Positions 8,987-18,327 of a DNA stretch of 64,000 nucleotides are shown here, piece after piece. The notes under the pieces are model-generated. The model was not told where the DNA came from. It made no database searches and worked only from the letters and a program-made list of their open reading frames with translations. Numbering within the stretch: the first letter of the stretch is position 1; the number at the start of each line of letters is the position of its first letter. Made by a program: the position numbers and the translations under genes. The DNA lies in contig JAOULO010000007.1 in assembly GCA_029881995.1 (NCBI GenBank), forward strand, positions 1 to 64,000, in the 5' to 3' direction. Source of the stretch: Gammaproteobacteria bacterium (lineage in GTDB: Bacteria; Pseudomonadota; Gammaproteobacteria; UBA6429; Thiohalophilaceae).

Positions 8987-9502
8987 ATGTACTCGCGTGT
9001 ATCAACCGGATTCTTGTTAGGAAGCTTGCTATTCTTTTATCAGTCAGTGGTGGTAGCAGCTAATAAGCAGGTGATTGGCTGGCTGGAGACGATCCATATT
9101 GGAGAGGCCAAGCTTAGCTTACATGCCAAGATTGATACGGGTGCGGACAATTCGTCTATAAAGGCAAAAATATTGAAAAAATTTGAACGTAATGGTGAAG
9201 AGTGGGTGCGGTTCAGCATCAGTGACCGGCATGACCATTCAGCGGTGATTGAACGCAAGGTACTGCGCTATGCTGATATTAAACGTAAAATGGCGTTACC
9301 CATCAGGCGGCCCGTGGTGCAATTGTGGATATGTCTTGGCAATATTTCGCGGGACGTAGAGGTCAATCTGGCTGCGCGGAAAAACTTTAAATATCACATG
9401 TTGATCGGGCGTAGCTTCCTGAAGGGTAAATATCTGGTTGATTCTGAACAACAATATACAAGCACCCCCACTTGCCCTGGGATACAGGGAGACTCACGAT
9501 GA
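8987..9502 (+). CDS. Secreted retropepsin-like aspartic peptidase (RimB/PF05618 type)
   Basis: About 171 residues from ATG 8987, with an N-terminal signal sequence (GFLLGSLLFFYQSVVVAA) and then the retropepsin-like fold historically named ATP-dependent zinc protease. The catalytic motif KIDTGADNSSI (D-T-G-A) is intact, and a second conserved block reads HMLIGRSFLKGKYLVD. It should act in the periplasm, unlike the cytosolic paralogue at 9996. Start choice is uncertain: GAGG at 8971-8974 would also serve TTG 8981. Its TGA overlaps the ATG of the psiE-like gene (ATGA). The substrate is unknown. Confidence 0.85.
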   Translation: MYSRVSTGFLLGSLLFFYQSVVVAANKQVIGWLETIHIGEAKLSLHAKIDTGADNSSIKAKILKKFERNGEEWVRFSISDRHDHSAVIERKVLRYADIKRKMALPIRRPVVQLWICLGNISRDVEVNLAARKNFKYHMLIGRSFLKGKYLVDSEQQYTSTPTCPGIQGDSR

Positions 9503-9963
9503 TGACAAGGCCTGGAGAACAAACTGTACCTGTCGAGAAGTTACAAAAAATCTTTTCTTATACGGTTGATGTCGTATTTGCCATCATCCTGCTTTTCCTG
9601 GTGTTGGGGATAGGTATTGGTGCGTTGAAACTGTTTGTCAATCTTGTCCATCTTTTTCAGGCAAGCGGTATTACTGGTCATTACCAGACTATTATCACTG
9701 ATGTGTTGACTCTATTTATCCTGGTGGAATTATCACGTTCACTGGTTGAATACTTCAGTTGCCATCGATTGAGGATGACCTTTATTGCCGATGCGGCTAT
9801 TGTGTTTATTATTCGTGAAATCATGATCGGTCTCTTTAAACACAACATCGATAATATGTTAATACTCAGTTTGACCGCGTTATTGCTGGTGCTCGGCATG
9901 CTACGTATCGCTTCAATAGTGGTGCACCAGAAAGAACTGAAACTTTATGACACAAAAGGCTGA
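9499..9963 (+). CDS. PsiE-family membrane protein
   Basis: A protein of about 154 residues with four membrane helices, resembling phosphate-starvation-inducible PsiE of E. coli (LTLFILVELSRSLVEYF; DAAIVFIIREIMIGLF). The function of PsiE is not known; in E. coli its expression responds to phosphate and cAMP-CRP. The start ATG 9499 (or 9502) is preceded by CAGGGAG at 9485-9491 and overlaps the stop of the secreted retropepsin. That coupling places it in the retropepsin/RimK operon and suggests a membrane role in the same process. Confidence 0.85.
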   Translation: MMTRPGEQTVPVEKLQKIFSYTVDVVFAIILLFLVLGIGIGALKLFVNLVHLFQASGITGHYQTIITDVLTLFILVELSRSLVEYFSCHRLRMTFIADAAIVFIIREIMIGLFKHNIDNMLILSLTALLLVLGMLRIASIVVHQKELKLYDTKG

Positions 9964-9995
9964 TTAATTTTACCCATGAGGACAGCACTATTAAT

Positions 9996-10493
9996 GTGAA
10001 ACTGGAACAATTACCAATCCTTGGCTGGCGTGAATGGGTCGCGCTACCTGAGTTGGGTGTCAAACAGATACGCTGCAAGGTGGATACCGGGGCTCGTACC
10101 TCGGCCCTGCACGCCTTTTATGTTGAAGAGGCGCAAAGGGATGGCAAGGACATTGTTCGTTTTGGTTTGCACCCGATACAGAGCAATATTGAAAAAGAGG
10201 TTCATTGTGAAGCAGAAGTGTTTGATCGACGTGATGTGACCGACTCTGGTGGACATACTGAGACACGTTATGTAATTAAAACCCAGGTAGTGCTGGGTAA
10301 ATCCACCTGGCCTATCGAGATGACCCTCACCAACCGTGACACGATGCGTTTTCGAATGTTGCTGGGACGCACCGCCATTGCGGACCATTTTCTGGTGGAC
10401 TCAGCAGGTTCACATGTCGCAGGTAAACCGGCCAGTCATCCGGTTGCCTTGCCTACGCTGAGCTATCAGCATGACGAAGGAGAGGAAGAATGA
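9996..10493 (+). CDS. rimB: Cytosolic RimB-type retropepsin-like peptidase
   Basis: 165 residues with no signal peptide. The motif [15 protein letters not shown] carries the D-T-G-A active-site signature, and [11 protein letters not shown] resembles the second conserved block of PF05618. In Pseudomonas fluorescens a protein of this family, RimB, works with RimK in ribosomal protein S6 glutamation. Here the gene's TGA overlaps the rimK ATG (ATGA), strong evidence that they function together. The start is GTG 9996; the ATG two bases earlier is out of frame. GAGGA at 9978-9982 is rather distant. It is paralogous to the secreted peptidase at 8987. Confidence 0.85.
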   Translation: MKLEQLPILGWREWVALPELGVKQIRCKVDTGARTSALHAFYVEEAQRDGKDIVRFGLHPIQSNIEKEVHCEAEVFDRRDVTDSGGHTETRYVIKTQVVLGKSTWPIEMTLTNRDTMRFRMLLGRTAIADHFLVDSAGSHVAGKPASHPVALPTLSYQHDEGEEE

Positions 10494-11395
10494 AAATCTG
10501 TGTGCTCTCAAGAAACCACCGTCTCTATTCTACTCAGCGCACGGTTGAGGCAGCTGAACAGCGTGGCCATGAAGCCATCGTGGTAGATGCACTGAAGTGT
10601 TATATGGATATTACTTCCGATCGCCCAGCTATCTATTATAAGGGTGAAAAACTCTCAGGTATTGATGCCATTATCCCTCGTATCGGTGCCTCGGTAACTC
10701 GTTTTGGTACGGCAGTATTGCGTCAGTTCGAAATGATGGGTGTTTATCCTATCAATGAATCTGTTGCGATCAGCCGTTCTCGTGACAAGTTACGTTCCTT
10801 ACAGTTACTGTCCCGTAAAGGTGTTGGGCTGCCGGTCACAGGCTTTGCCCACTCGGTGAGCGACACTCAGGACATCATCAAGCTGGTAGGGGGTGCGCCT
10901 CTGGTTATTAAACTCATGGAAGGCACCCAGGGAAGAGGTGTGGTGCTAGCAGAAACCAAGAAGGCGGCGGAATCGGTCATCGATGCCTTCCATGAACTGG
11001 ATGCCAACTTTATTGTGCAGGAATTTATTAAAGAGGCTGGTGGTTCTGATATTCGTTGCCTGGTAGTGGGTGACAAGGTAGTGGCCTCTATGATGCGCAC
11101 AGCAAAGGAAGGTGAGTTTCGCTCCAACCTGCATCGTGGTGGCGAGGCCCAATTAGTCAAACTTAGCAAAGAGGAACGTGCTACTGCGGTACAGGCGGCG
11201 AAGGTGATGGGCTTGAACATGGCCGGGGTGGATATCCTACGATCAGAACGGGGTCCATTGGTGATGGAGGTGAACTCCTCTCCAGGTCTTGAAGGGATCG
11301 AAAAGGCCACCGGCAAGGATGTGGCTGGGATGATCATCGCGTTTGTCGAAAAAAATGCCAAACCTAACAGGACTAAAACCCGCGGTAAGGGTTGA
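10490..11395 (+). CDS. rimK: RimK, ATP-grasp S6-glutamate ligase
   Basis: 301 residues, collinear with E. coli RimK over nearly the whole length: an N-terminal RimK domain ([27 protein letters not shown]), then the ATP-grasp domain with [35 protein letters not shown] and the metal-binding end [18 protein letters not shown]. RimK adds glutamate residues to the C-terminus of ribosomal protein S6 and can make poly-alpha-glutamate in vitro. The gene is translationally coupled to rimB. In this cluster the substrate might also be another peptide or the nearby 7TM protein (inference). Confidence 0.93.
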   Translation: MKICVLSRNHRLYSTQRTVEAAEQRGHEAIVVDALKCYMDITSDRPAIYYKGEKLSGIDAIIPRIGASVTRFGTAVLRQFEMMGVYPINESVAISRSRDKLRSLQLLSRKGVGLPVTGFAHSVSDTQDIIKLVGGAPLVIKLMEGTQGRGVVLAETKKAAESVIDAFHELDANFIVQEFIKEAGGSDIRCLVVGDKVVASMMRTAKEGEFRSNLHRGGEAQLVKLSKEERATAVQAAKVMGLNMAGVDILRSERGPLVMEVNSSPGLEGIEKATGKDVAGMIIAFVEKNAKPNRTKTRGKG

Positions 11396-11462
11396 ACCAA
11401 TGTGTTCAGAAAAGTTCAAAAATTATGCGTAACATTTTACAGGTGTAAGCTGACAGGATTGT

Positions 11463-13040
11463 ATGACAACTGGTAATAAACTAAGTAATCCGAAAAGTCA
11501 TCTTTTTATTCGCAATGCTATCCTGGCGGATGTGCCAGCCATTGCTGATCTCAGTGCTCGGGTCTACCAGGGAACAGGCATGGATGGTTATCCCCAAGGG
11601 GCGTTACGCGGTCAAATTAATACCTTTTCTGAAGGTCAGTTTGTCATTCTGGTGAATGATAAGGTGGTAGGCTTTTGCGCCACTTTTATGATCGATGAGA
11701 AAACGGTTCTAAAAAAACATACCTGGGCTGAGATTACCGGTAATGGCTATGCTTCAAGACATGATCCACAGGGTGACTGGCTTTATGGTATGGAAGTCTG
11801 CGTCGATCCCGAGTACCGAGGTTATCGCCTGGGGCAGCGGCTTTATACTGAACGCAAGAAACTGTGCCAGTCACTGGGTCTGAAAGGGATCGCGTTTGCC
11901 GGGCGATTACCAAGCCTGGCTAAACGAATTAAAAAATATAGCAGTGTGGAAGACTATGTTGAACAGGTTCAGCAGAAAAAGGTGCGTGACCCGGTGCTGT
12001 CGTTCCAGTTGCATAATGATTTTGAAGTGATTGGTATTATCCCAGGGTATCTGCCAGTCGACCATCAGTCACAGGGTTATGGTATTCATCTTGTGTGGCG
12101 TAACCCTAAGGTTGAAGAAGGCAGTGAGACAACTCAGAAACAAAGGAAACATGGAATTCGTAGACCAGATTCAATTCGTGTTGGCACGGTGCAGTATAAA
12201 CAACGCAAGGTAAAATCATTTGAAGAGTTTCTGGAGATGGTCGCTTACTTTGTCGATGTAGTAGCAGACTATGATGGAGACTTTGTTGTCTTTCCTGAGC
12301 TGTTTACCCTGCAGTTGTTGTCCATCGAAGACCAGGAACTGTCCCATGCCGAATCCATCGAGGCCCTGACCAAGTACACCCCGCGCTTCAAGGAGGCCAT
12401 GCGTGACATGGCCCTGCGTTACAACATCAACATCATTGGTGGTTCCCACCCTACCCGGGTGGAAGGCGGGCGGGTGGAGAATATTTCCTATGTTTTTTTA
12501 CGCGACGGCACCGTGCATGAACAAGCAAAGATTCATCCGACCCCCAATGAAGATTACTGGTGGAATATTGAGGGTGGGCATAAATTACATGCCATTGAAA
12601 CCGATTGTGGCCCTATTGGTGTCTTGATCTGCTATGACTCTGAATTCCCGGAACTGGCCCGTTATCTAACTGATCAGGGTATTCACATCCTGTTCGTGCC
12701 ATTTTGTACTGATGAGCGACAAAGCTACTTACGTGTACGTTATTGTTGTCAGGCGCGGGCCGTGGAGAACCAGATCTATGTGGTGATGTCCGGCAATGTA
12801 GGAAACCTGCCCAATGTGGCGAACATGGATATCCAGTATGCGCAAAGCTGCATCCTCACACCCTGCGACTTTCCCTTTGCCCGCGATGGCATTGCCGCAG
12901 ATACCACGCCCAATGTGGAAACCGTGGCCATTGCCGACTTAAGACCGGAAACCCTGATGATGGCACGCAACAGCGGTACAGTGAAAAACCTGCGTGACCG
13001 GCGACATGATCTTTATCAGTTGCAATGGAAAGGAAGCTAA
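11463..13040 (+). CDS. GNAT acetyltransferase-nitrilase superfamily fusion
   Basis: A 525-residue two-domain enzyme. Residues ~15-210 form a GNAT N-acyltransferase, with the acyl-CoA loop around PEYRGYRLGQRLYTERK. Residues ~235-515 form a carbon-nitrogen hydrolase with the catalytic triad visible: Glu in VVFPELFT, Lys in QAKIHPTPNE and Cys in VLICYDSEFPE. The fusion is a recognised architecture, but its substrate is not firmly known. The hydrolase should cleave or transfer an amide while the GNAT part acylates an amine. Its place between rimK and an AstE/AspA-type deacylase suggests a shared glutamyl- or acyl-amide metabolite (inference). A 67-base gap follows rimK. Confidence 0.88.
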   Translation: MTTGNKLSNPKSHLFIRNAILADVPAIADLSARVYQGTGMDGYPQGALRGQINTFSEGQFVILVNDKVVGFCATFMIDEKTVLKKHTWAEITGNGYASRHDPQGDWLYGMEVCVDPEYRGYRLGQRLYTERKKLCQSLGLKGIAFAGRLPSLAKRIKKYSSVEDYVEQVQQKKVRDPVLSFQLHNDFEVIGIIPGYLPVDHQSQGYGIHLVWRNPKVEEGSETTQKQRKHGIRRPDSIRVGTVQYKQRKVKSFEEFLEMVAYFVDVVADYDGDFVVFPELFTLQLLSIEDQELSHAESIEALTKYTPRFKEAMRDMALRYNINIIGGSHPTRVEGGRVENISYVFLRDGTVHEQAKIHPTPNEDYWWNIEGGHKLHAIETDCGPIGVLICYDSEFPELARYLTDQGIHILFVPFCTDERQSYLRVRYCCQARAVENQIYVVMSGNVGNLPNVANMDIQYAQSCILTPCDFPFARDGIAADTTPNVETVAIADLRPETLMMARNSGTVKNLRDRRHDLYQLQWKGS

Positions 13041-13120
13041 AGCTAATAACATTACACTGGAAATATTTCACAAACTTATAGATATACAACAGGGCTCATT
13101 CACAACAATTCCGGATACTT

Positions 13121-14158
13121 ATGCAAAACAATAGTATTACAGTAAACCATACGACAGTTCATGCCGGGCACCGAGAGACCGTAGATTTGCCACTGGGTAC
13201 CTTATATACCCACGCCCCCCTGTCCATGCCAGTGCATATCATTTGTGGCAAAAGGCCGGGACCAAAAATGTTTATCAGCGCTGCCATACATGGTGATGAA
13301 CTCAATGGTGTGGAAATCATTCGTCGCCTGATCTCCGACAAGGCAATTCGTCGTTTGCGTGGCATACTGATCGCCATTCCAGTGGTGAATGTCCATGGCC
13401 TGTTGCATCATTCTCGTTACCTGCCAGACCGACGTGATCTAAACCGCAGTTTTCCGGGCAGTGAAAAGGGCTCCCTTGCCGCACGAGTGGCGCATGTGTT
13501 TATGGAACAGATCGTTAAGCAATGTACCCATGGCATAGATATCCATACCGGTGCCATCCATCGTACGAATATGCCACAGATACGGGCCAACCTGGATGAT
13601 GATGAGACTGCTCGTTTGGCCCATGCCTTTGGTGTACCAGTCATTTTGAATTCCAATATCCGAGATGGCTCCTTACGAGAGGCCAGTGTCGAACTGGGTC
13701 TGCCCATGTTGTTATACGAAGCGGGAGAGGCACTACGTTTCGATGAGGTCTCGATTCGTGCTGGGGTAAGAGGTGTTAAGAATGTGATGCGCGAACTTGA
13801 GATGCTGCCTCCAAGTCGCAGTAAACGTAAATTAACTGAGCCAGTTGTGGCCAGATCGAGCAGCTGGTTACGGGCCTCTTATAGTGGTGTCTTTCGCACT
13901 CTGGTAGAGCTGGGCACGCATGTAGAGAAAGGTAAACTACTTGGTATCATCTCTGATCCCTTTGGTGAGGTGGAATATGAAATCAAGGCCACGTTAGAAG
14001 GTATTGTCATTGGCAAGAATAATCTGCCTCTGGTCAATGAAGGGGATGCCCTGTTTCACCTGGCACGTTTCAGGGAAGTGGCAGATGTGGCTGAAATGAT
14101 CGATGAATTCCAGGAAGACTACCACGATGAATTACTGGATAGTTCATTCACCACATAG
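13121..14158 (+). CDS. Succinylglutamate desuccinylase/aspartoacylase family hydrolase
   Basis: A 345-residue M14-like zinc hydrolase of the AstE/AspA family. Zinc ligands are visible as His and Glu in AAIHGDELNGVE and the third His in GIDIHTG; DLNRSFPG is the conserved substrate-pocket block. A C-terminal barrel-like domain (about 240-330; VEKGKLLGIISDPFGE) is typical of the DUF2817/AstE-like subgroup. It should release an acyl group from an N-acyl amino acid. No other ast arginine-catabolism gene is nearby, so the substrate is probably different from succinylglutamate. It lies 80 bases after the GNAT-nitrilase and 14 before mscS. Confidence 0.88.
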   Translation: MQNNSITVNHTTVHAGHRETVDLPLGTLYTHAPLSMPVHIICGKRPGPKMFISAAIHGDELNGVEIIRRLISDKAIRRLRGILIAIPVVNVHGLLHHSRYLPDRRDLNRSFPGSEKGSLAARVAHVFMEQIVKQCTHGIDIHTGAIHRTNMPQIRANLDDDETARLAHAFGVPVILNSNIRDGSLREASVELGLPMLLYEAGEALRFDEVSIRAGVRGVKNVMRELEMLPPSRSKRKLTEPVVARSSSWLRASYSGVFRTLVELGTHVEKGKLLGIISDPFGEVEYEIKATLEGIVIGKNNLPLVNEGDALFHLARFREVADVAEMIDEFQEDYHDELLDSSFTT

Positions 14159-14172
14159 CCTGGATATTACCC

Positions 14173-14799
14173 ATGGAAAATCTTGTACCCAACATTGCCG
14201 GTTTTAGCCATAAGGAAGTGCTTAGCTTTATTCAGGCGGGTATCATTCTTATCGTCGCATTTTCTGTCTATAAACTGTTTACCCGCCTGTTTAATAAGTT
14301 TGCTGAAAATGGCTTTATTCATGAACAGTTACGATTAACGTCGACCTTCACCGTCCGCTGGCTGATCATTATTATTGCTATCCTGTCGCTTATGGGGACT
14401 TTCGGTGTGTCGGTCGAAAGCCTATGGACGGCCTTTTCTGCCATTATCGTATTGTTTGCCATTGGCTTTGTTGCAGTATGGAGTGTCTTGAGCAATATGT
14501 TTTGTTCGGTACTACTGGTGATCTTTGCTCCTTTTCGCATCGGTGATGAGATTGAATTACAAGATCCAGCTGCGGACATTCGTGTTTCTGGCAAAGTTAC
14601 CGGTATAAACCTGATGCATACAACATTGGTAGCCAGTCATGATGGGGAGGAAGAAATTATAAGAGTCCCAAATAATTTCTTTTTTCATAAATATATTCGT
14701 CGGCTACCTGGTAAGCGTACTAAATCGATTAAGACTTATATGGCAGAACAGCATGAACACGCTGTAGCGGAACAGAACATTGAAGCCGAAAAAAAATAA
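14173..14799 (+). CDS. Short MscS-family mechanosensitive channel
   Basis: 208 residues: three membrane helices (about 20-40, 58-75, 85-115), then a minimal MscS beta domain (FAPFRIGDEIELQDP; GKVTGINLMHTTLV; RVPNNFFFHKYIRR). The sequence stops soon after the beta domain, so the large C-terminal vestibule of MscS is absent. A charged tail (EQHEHAVAEQNIEAEKK) follows. It is likely an emergency osmolyte valve or small channel in the inner membrane. The 14-base spacing from the deacylase gene makes it part of the same operon, which fits an osmotic link to the cluster. Confidence 0.87.
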   Translation: MENLVPNIAGFSHKEVLSFIQAGIILIVAFSVYKLFTRLFNKFAENGFIHEQLRLTSTFTVRWLIIIIAILSLMGTFGVSVESLWTAFSAIIVLFAIGFVAVWSVLSNMFCSVLLVIFAPFRIGDEIELQDPAADIRVSGKVTGINLMHTTLVASHDGEEEIIRVPNNFFFHKYIRRLPGKRTKSIKTYMAEQHEHAVAEQNIEAEKK

Positions 14800-14817
14800 A
14801 CTAAGTTGTTTGGCTAG

Positions 14818-15351
14818 ATGAAAAGTAAACTTCGCTATTTATTAATTTGTGGTCTTGCTTTGTGCTCAACAAAGCAGGCGACTGCCTGGACGATTTCACT
14901 GACTGAGGATCAATTACAGGCCAGGATTAATAAACGAATTCCGATTGAAAAGCAGAAACTGATATTTACTGTTCGGGTATCAAGCCTGGATGTTGTTCTG
15001 AAAGAGGGAAGTGATCGTATTGGTTTTATTGCCGGTTTGGAAATACTGACTCCACGCCATTCATCAGGCAAGGGGATCGCTGAACTTGATGGTCAGCTTG
15101 AATATAATAAAAAAAACGGCCAGTTTTATTTACTGCAACCGGTTGTTAGGAAGGTAAGCTTTAAAAATGTACCGGATAAGTATCATAGTTTGTTAAAAAA
15201 AGTGTTACAGAAAATGCTTCAGCGCAGACTGGCAAATACCCCTGTTTATCAGCTGGATCAAAGCCGAACACCGCATAAAATTGCCAAATCCCTGTTGAAA
15301 TCCGTCAAAGTGATTGATCTCAAGCTGGTTCTGGAAATGGGTTTGTTTTAA
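14818..15351 (+). CDS. DUF1439 (YceB-like) exported protein
   Basis: 177 residues with an N-terminal signal peptide (LRYLLICGLALCSTKQATA) and a body resembling E. coli YceB/DUF1439. The pattern is an alternating beta region (LTEDQLQARINKRIPIEKQ; GIAELDGQLEYNKKNGQFYL) and a C-terminal amphipathic helix. YceB is a lipoprotein; here I see Cys in the signal but no good lipobox immediately before the mature part, so it may be periplasmic. The fold belongs to lipid-binding-like SMP/LEA-type families, but function is unproven. It ends the plus-strand operon, 18 bases after mscS. Confidence 0.8.
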   Translation: MKSKLRYLLICGLALCSTKQATAWTISLTEDQLQARINKRIPIEKQKLIFTVRVSSLDVVLKEGSDRIGFIAGLEILTPRHSSGKGIAELDGQLEYNKKNGQFYLLQPVVRKVSFKNVPDKYHSLLKKVLQKMLQRRLANTPVYQLDQSRTPHKIAKSLLKSVKVIDLKLVLEMGLF

Positions 15352-15496
15352 GTACCCAACTTAAGTTTTACCAGGCCAGTTAAGCTTAAATACTATCTGG
15401 TTATTAAGCCTCATCTTTATATATAGACAGCCGATAGAAATAGCGTCAGGACCCAATATATCGAAATGGATGACGGGTTTTTTCTAAACGGTACTT

Positions 15497-17443
15497 ATGT
15501 CAACACACTCTCACTTTATATTTCTGGAATCCGAAAGGAATTTGGATAATGCCATTCAGGGGCAGTTTGATCCCTTTCTGGTGATTGTCTCTGTCGTGGT
15601 GGCCTGTATCGCAGCTTATACCGCATTTTTATTTTCTGAGCGTATCAATTCCAGTGAACAAAAATGGCATAAGCTTGCCTGGCTAACGGTGGGATCATGG
15701 ACCCTGGGTTTTGGAATCTGGGCCATGCATTTCACTGGCATGATGGCCTACTCACTACCCTTTGATGTGGTTTATGACAAACTGACGACCCTGATATCTA
15801 TTATTCCTGCGGTTCTGGCCAGTGCGGTTATCTTTTTTGTCAGTATATTTCGCTTACCTTTTTGGTGGTGCATGCCCCTGCAAAGTATTCTTATGGGCAG
15901 TGGTATCGGTGCCATGCATTACATAGGCATGGCGGCGATGCGTCAGGATGCGCTAATGCGTTACGACCCACTGATATTTACGGCCTCAATATTTGTGGCC
16001 GTTGCTCTCTCCTATGTCGCATTACAGATGAAATTGTGGGCCGAAAGGGCCAGGCATGGTTCAGAAATACAGTCACTGATCATTGCCGCTATTTGCATGG
16101 GGATGGCAATTTCAGCTATGCATTATACGGGAATGGCCGCTGTGTTTTATTTTCCAGTCCATGCCGATGTAACCATCATTGATCTGGCCACCAGTTGGGT
16201 GCCAGACACAGTAACCAATATGGTGATTTATACCGTGCTGGCCATGTTGTCATTAATGATAGGTGCGGTGCATCTCAGTCGGCGTCTTGAATTAATGCGT
16301 CTACTCGAGGCAAGCAAGACTCGCGAGGCCAATATTGTCGATAACATGGTGGATGGCCTGATCGTGATCAATTCAGCAGGGATGATTGATGCCTATAACA
16401 AGGCAGCGGAAAATATGTTTGGTTATAAAATGTATGAAATTATTGGCAGGAATGTCAGCACACTCATGGCAGGTAGTGACAGGGAACGGCATGATAAATA
16501 CATGCATCGATATTCAAGTTCCCAAACGTCTGATGTAATAGGTATTGGCCGGGAAATAGTAGGCCGCCGTAAAAATGGCGAGGTGTTCCCCGTCGAAATT
16601 GCCCTGAGTAAATTTAATGTGGATGATGAAGTTTTCTTCAGTGGTATTGTACGAGATATCTCTGATCGTAAAGAGGTAGAACGAAAAGTGATCGAGGCCA
16701 GACGGATTGCTGAAGTGGCCAGTCATGCCAAGTCTGAATTTTTAAACAGGGTGAGCCATGAATTGCGTACCCCTATGAATGTCATCATGGGATTTAGTCA
16801 ACTACTCGAAAGTGATGCAGAGCAGTTTAATGAAGAACAGCGTGGTTATATCCATGAACTGAAGCAGGCCAGCCAGCAACTATTAAAATTGATAGACGGG
16901 ATGCTGGAGCTGTCTAGCTTTGAAACCCACAAACTGGATCTCGACCTGGATGCGGTGCTTTTATCAGATCTTATCAATGCCAGTGTTGCCGATGTACTAC
17001 CAGAGGCTGAGCAAGCCGGGATTAAGATACACAATCTACTCGATGATAGAACTCTCGTTGTGATGACCGATGTGGGTCGTTTGCAACAGGTGCTGCATCA
17101 CATACTTTCTAATGCCATCACCCATAATAAACCAGGTGGTGAGGTCAGCATTGCCTGTGAAACGCTGAATGATAACCGAATTCGAATCAGTGTGACGGAT
17201 ACTGGCCCCGGGATCAGCGAGGACAAACAATCACGCCTGTTTGCCGCCTTTGAGCGACTCAATAATGATGAGCGAATCAAGGGAACTGGGATGGGTCTGG
17301 CCATCAGTAAACATCTGGTGGAGATGATGAATGGCTCAATTGGTGTAGAAAGTCGTCCCGGTGTGGGTAGTACCTTCTGGATAGAACTCGACAGCTATGT
17401 TGAGGAAGGGCAGGTGGTTAAGCAAACACCTGCTCAGCATTAA
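15497..17443 (+). CDS. MHYT-PAS sensor histidine kinase
   Basis: A 648-residue inner-membrane sensor. Residues ~20-265 form an MHYT domain of about seven helices with three signature repeats (AMHFTGMMAY, AMHYIGMAAM, AMHYTGMAAV), proposed to bind copper and sense O2, CO or NO. A PAS domain (about 280-395), a HisKA domain with phospho-acceptor His in NRVSHELRTPMN (about 420) and an HATPase domain (VTDTGPGISEDKQ; GTGMGLAISKHLVEMM) follow. No receiver is fused and no response regulator gene is adjacent. Its last 26 bases overlap the convergent pyrK gene. Confidence 0.93.
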   Translation: MSTHSHFIFLESERNLDNAIQGQFDPFLVIVSVVVACIAAYTAFLFSERINSSEQKWHKLAWLTVGSWTLGFGIWAMHFTGMMAYSLPFDVVYDKLTTLISIIPAVLASAVIFFVSIFRLPFWWCMPLQSILMGSGIGAMHYIGMAAMRQDALMRYDPLIFTASIFVAVALSYVALQMKLWAERARHGSEIQSLIIAAICMGMAISAMHYTGMAAVFYFPVHADVTIIDLATSWVPDTVTNMVIYTVLAMLSLMIGAVHLSRRLELMRLLEASKTREANIVDNMVDGLIVINSAGMIDAYNKAAENMFGYKMYEIIGRNVSTLMAGSDRERHDKYMHRYSSSQTSDVIGIGREIVGRRKNGEVFPVEIALSKFNVDDEVFFSGIVRDISDRKEVERKVIEARRIAEVASHAKSEFLNRVSHELRTPMNVIMGFSQLLESDAEQFNEEQRGYIHELKQASQQLLKLIDGMLELSSFETHKLDLDLDAVLLSDLINASVADVLPEAEQAGIKIHNLLDDRTLVVMTDVGRLQQVLHHILSNAITHNKPGGEVSIACETLNDNRIRISVTDTGPGISEDKQSRLFAAFERLNNDERIKGTGMGLAISKHLVEMMNGSIGVESRPGVGSTFWIELDSYVEEGQVVKQTPAQH

Positions 17444-18290
17444 ACACCGGTCCATCGACACAGACCCGTTTCATGGCGGGGCCATTTTCGGTTTTAACTT
17501 CAACCACGCAACCCGCACAGCCCCCAACCGCACAGGCCATGAATTCTTCCAGTGAGACCTGGCAGGGTAAATCATAATCTTTGGCCATTTTTGCCACGGC
17601 CTCCAGCATGGGATGAGGGCCACAGGCGTAGACCGTGATTTCTTTACGTTGGGAATCATCAAGTGCATCCAGCCAATGACGAGCCAGATCGGTGACATAG
17701 CCTTCATGGCAGCCAGGGTAGCCCTGCAGACTGGCGAGACGACTGGGGATATTCCAGTCTTCCAGTAATGGCATGGCCGCAATTACGCCGTCAGGGATAC
17801 CAGGGATCATCTTGGTGGAAGGGCGAGTGGTGAAAGGGAAGGGGACTTCTGAACCGAGAATGGCCAGGGGCTGACTGCCCAGCAGGTTCTTCAGGGTTTC
17901 GGCCAGGAAGATCATCGGTGGCATACCGACACCTCCGCCAATCAACAGGGCGCGTGGTCGGCTCAGATCAATTTTAAATGGGACGCCTATGGGACCCATT
18001 ACCGAGATATGTTCACCCACCTGTCGTTTTGCCAGCAGGCCGGTGCCATAGCCAATGGCCTTGTAAAGGAAGTCCACCCAGCCTTTATCCTTATTCACTC
18101 GCATGATGGAAATGGGCCGGCGCATGGGCAGCATGGGGTCACAGGTGATATGGGCAAAACTGCCAGCCTTGGCGTTACTGGCAATTTCCGGTGCCATGAC
18201 GCGCAGGACATGCTGATCACCCGGGTGGGCGGTATGCTCGAGAATTTCGGCATGCTCAACAAAAATGGTATCGCGGTGGGGTTTATTCAT
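17418..18290 (-). CDS. pyrK: PyrK-like dihydroorotate dehydrogenase electron transfer subunit
   Basis: 290 residues of the ferredoxin-reductase type. The FAD-binding motif is RRPISIMRV, the NAD(P)-binding motif is LIGGGVGMPPMIF, and a C-terminal [2Fe-2S] cluster is carried by CAVGGCAGC plus the Cys in KRVCVDGP. In class 1B enzymes PyrK passes electrons between the PyrD flavin and NAD. Its position after pyrC' in a pyrimidine operon supports the assignment, but no pyrD partner is present in the window. Another flavoprotein reductase role is the main alternative. It overlaps the 3' end of the MHYT kinase gene. Confidence 0.85.
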   Translation of the reverse strand: MNKPHRDTIFVEHAEILEHTAHPGDQHVLRVMAPEIASNAKAGSFAHITCDPMLPMRRPISIMRVNKDKGWVDFLYKAIGYGTGLLAKRQVGEHISVMGPIGVPFKIDLSRPRALLIGGGVGMPPMIFLAETLKNLLGSQPLAILGSEVPFPFTTRPSTKMIPGIPDGVIAAMPLLEDWNIPSRLASLQGYPGCHEGYVTDLARHWLDALDDSQRKEITVYACGPHPMLEAVAKMAKDYDLPCQVSLEEFMACAVGGCAGCVVEVKTENGPAMKRVCVDGPVFNAEQVFA

Positions 18291-18327
18291 GGCTGGTCAT
18301 CAATTTTAAAAACTATCAGGGGCGGTA

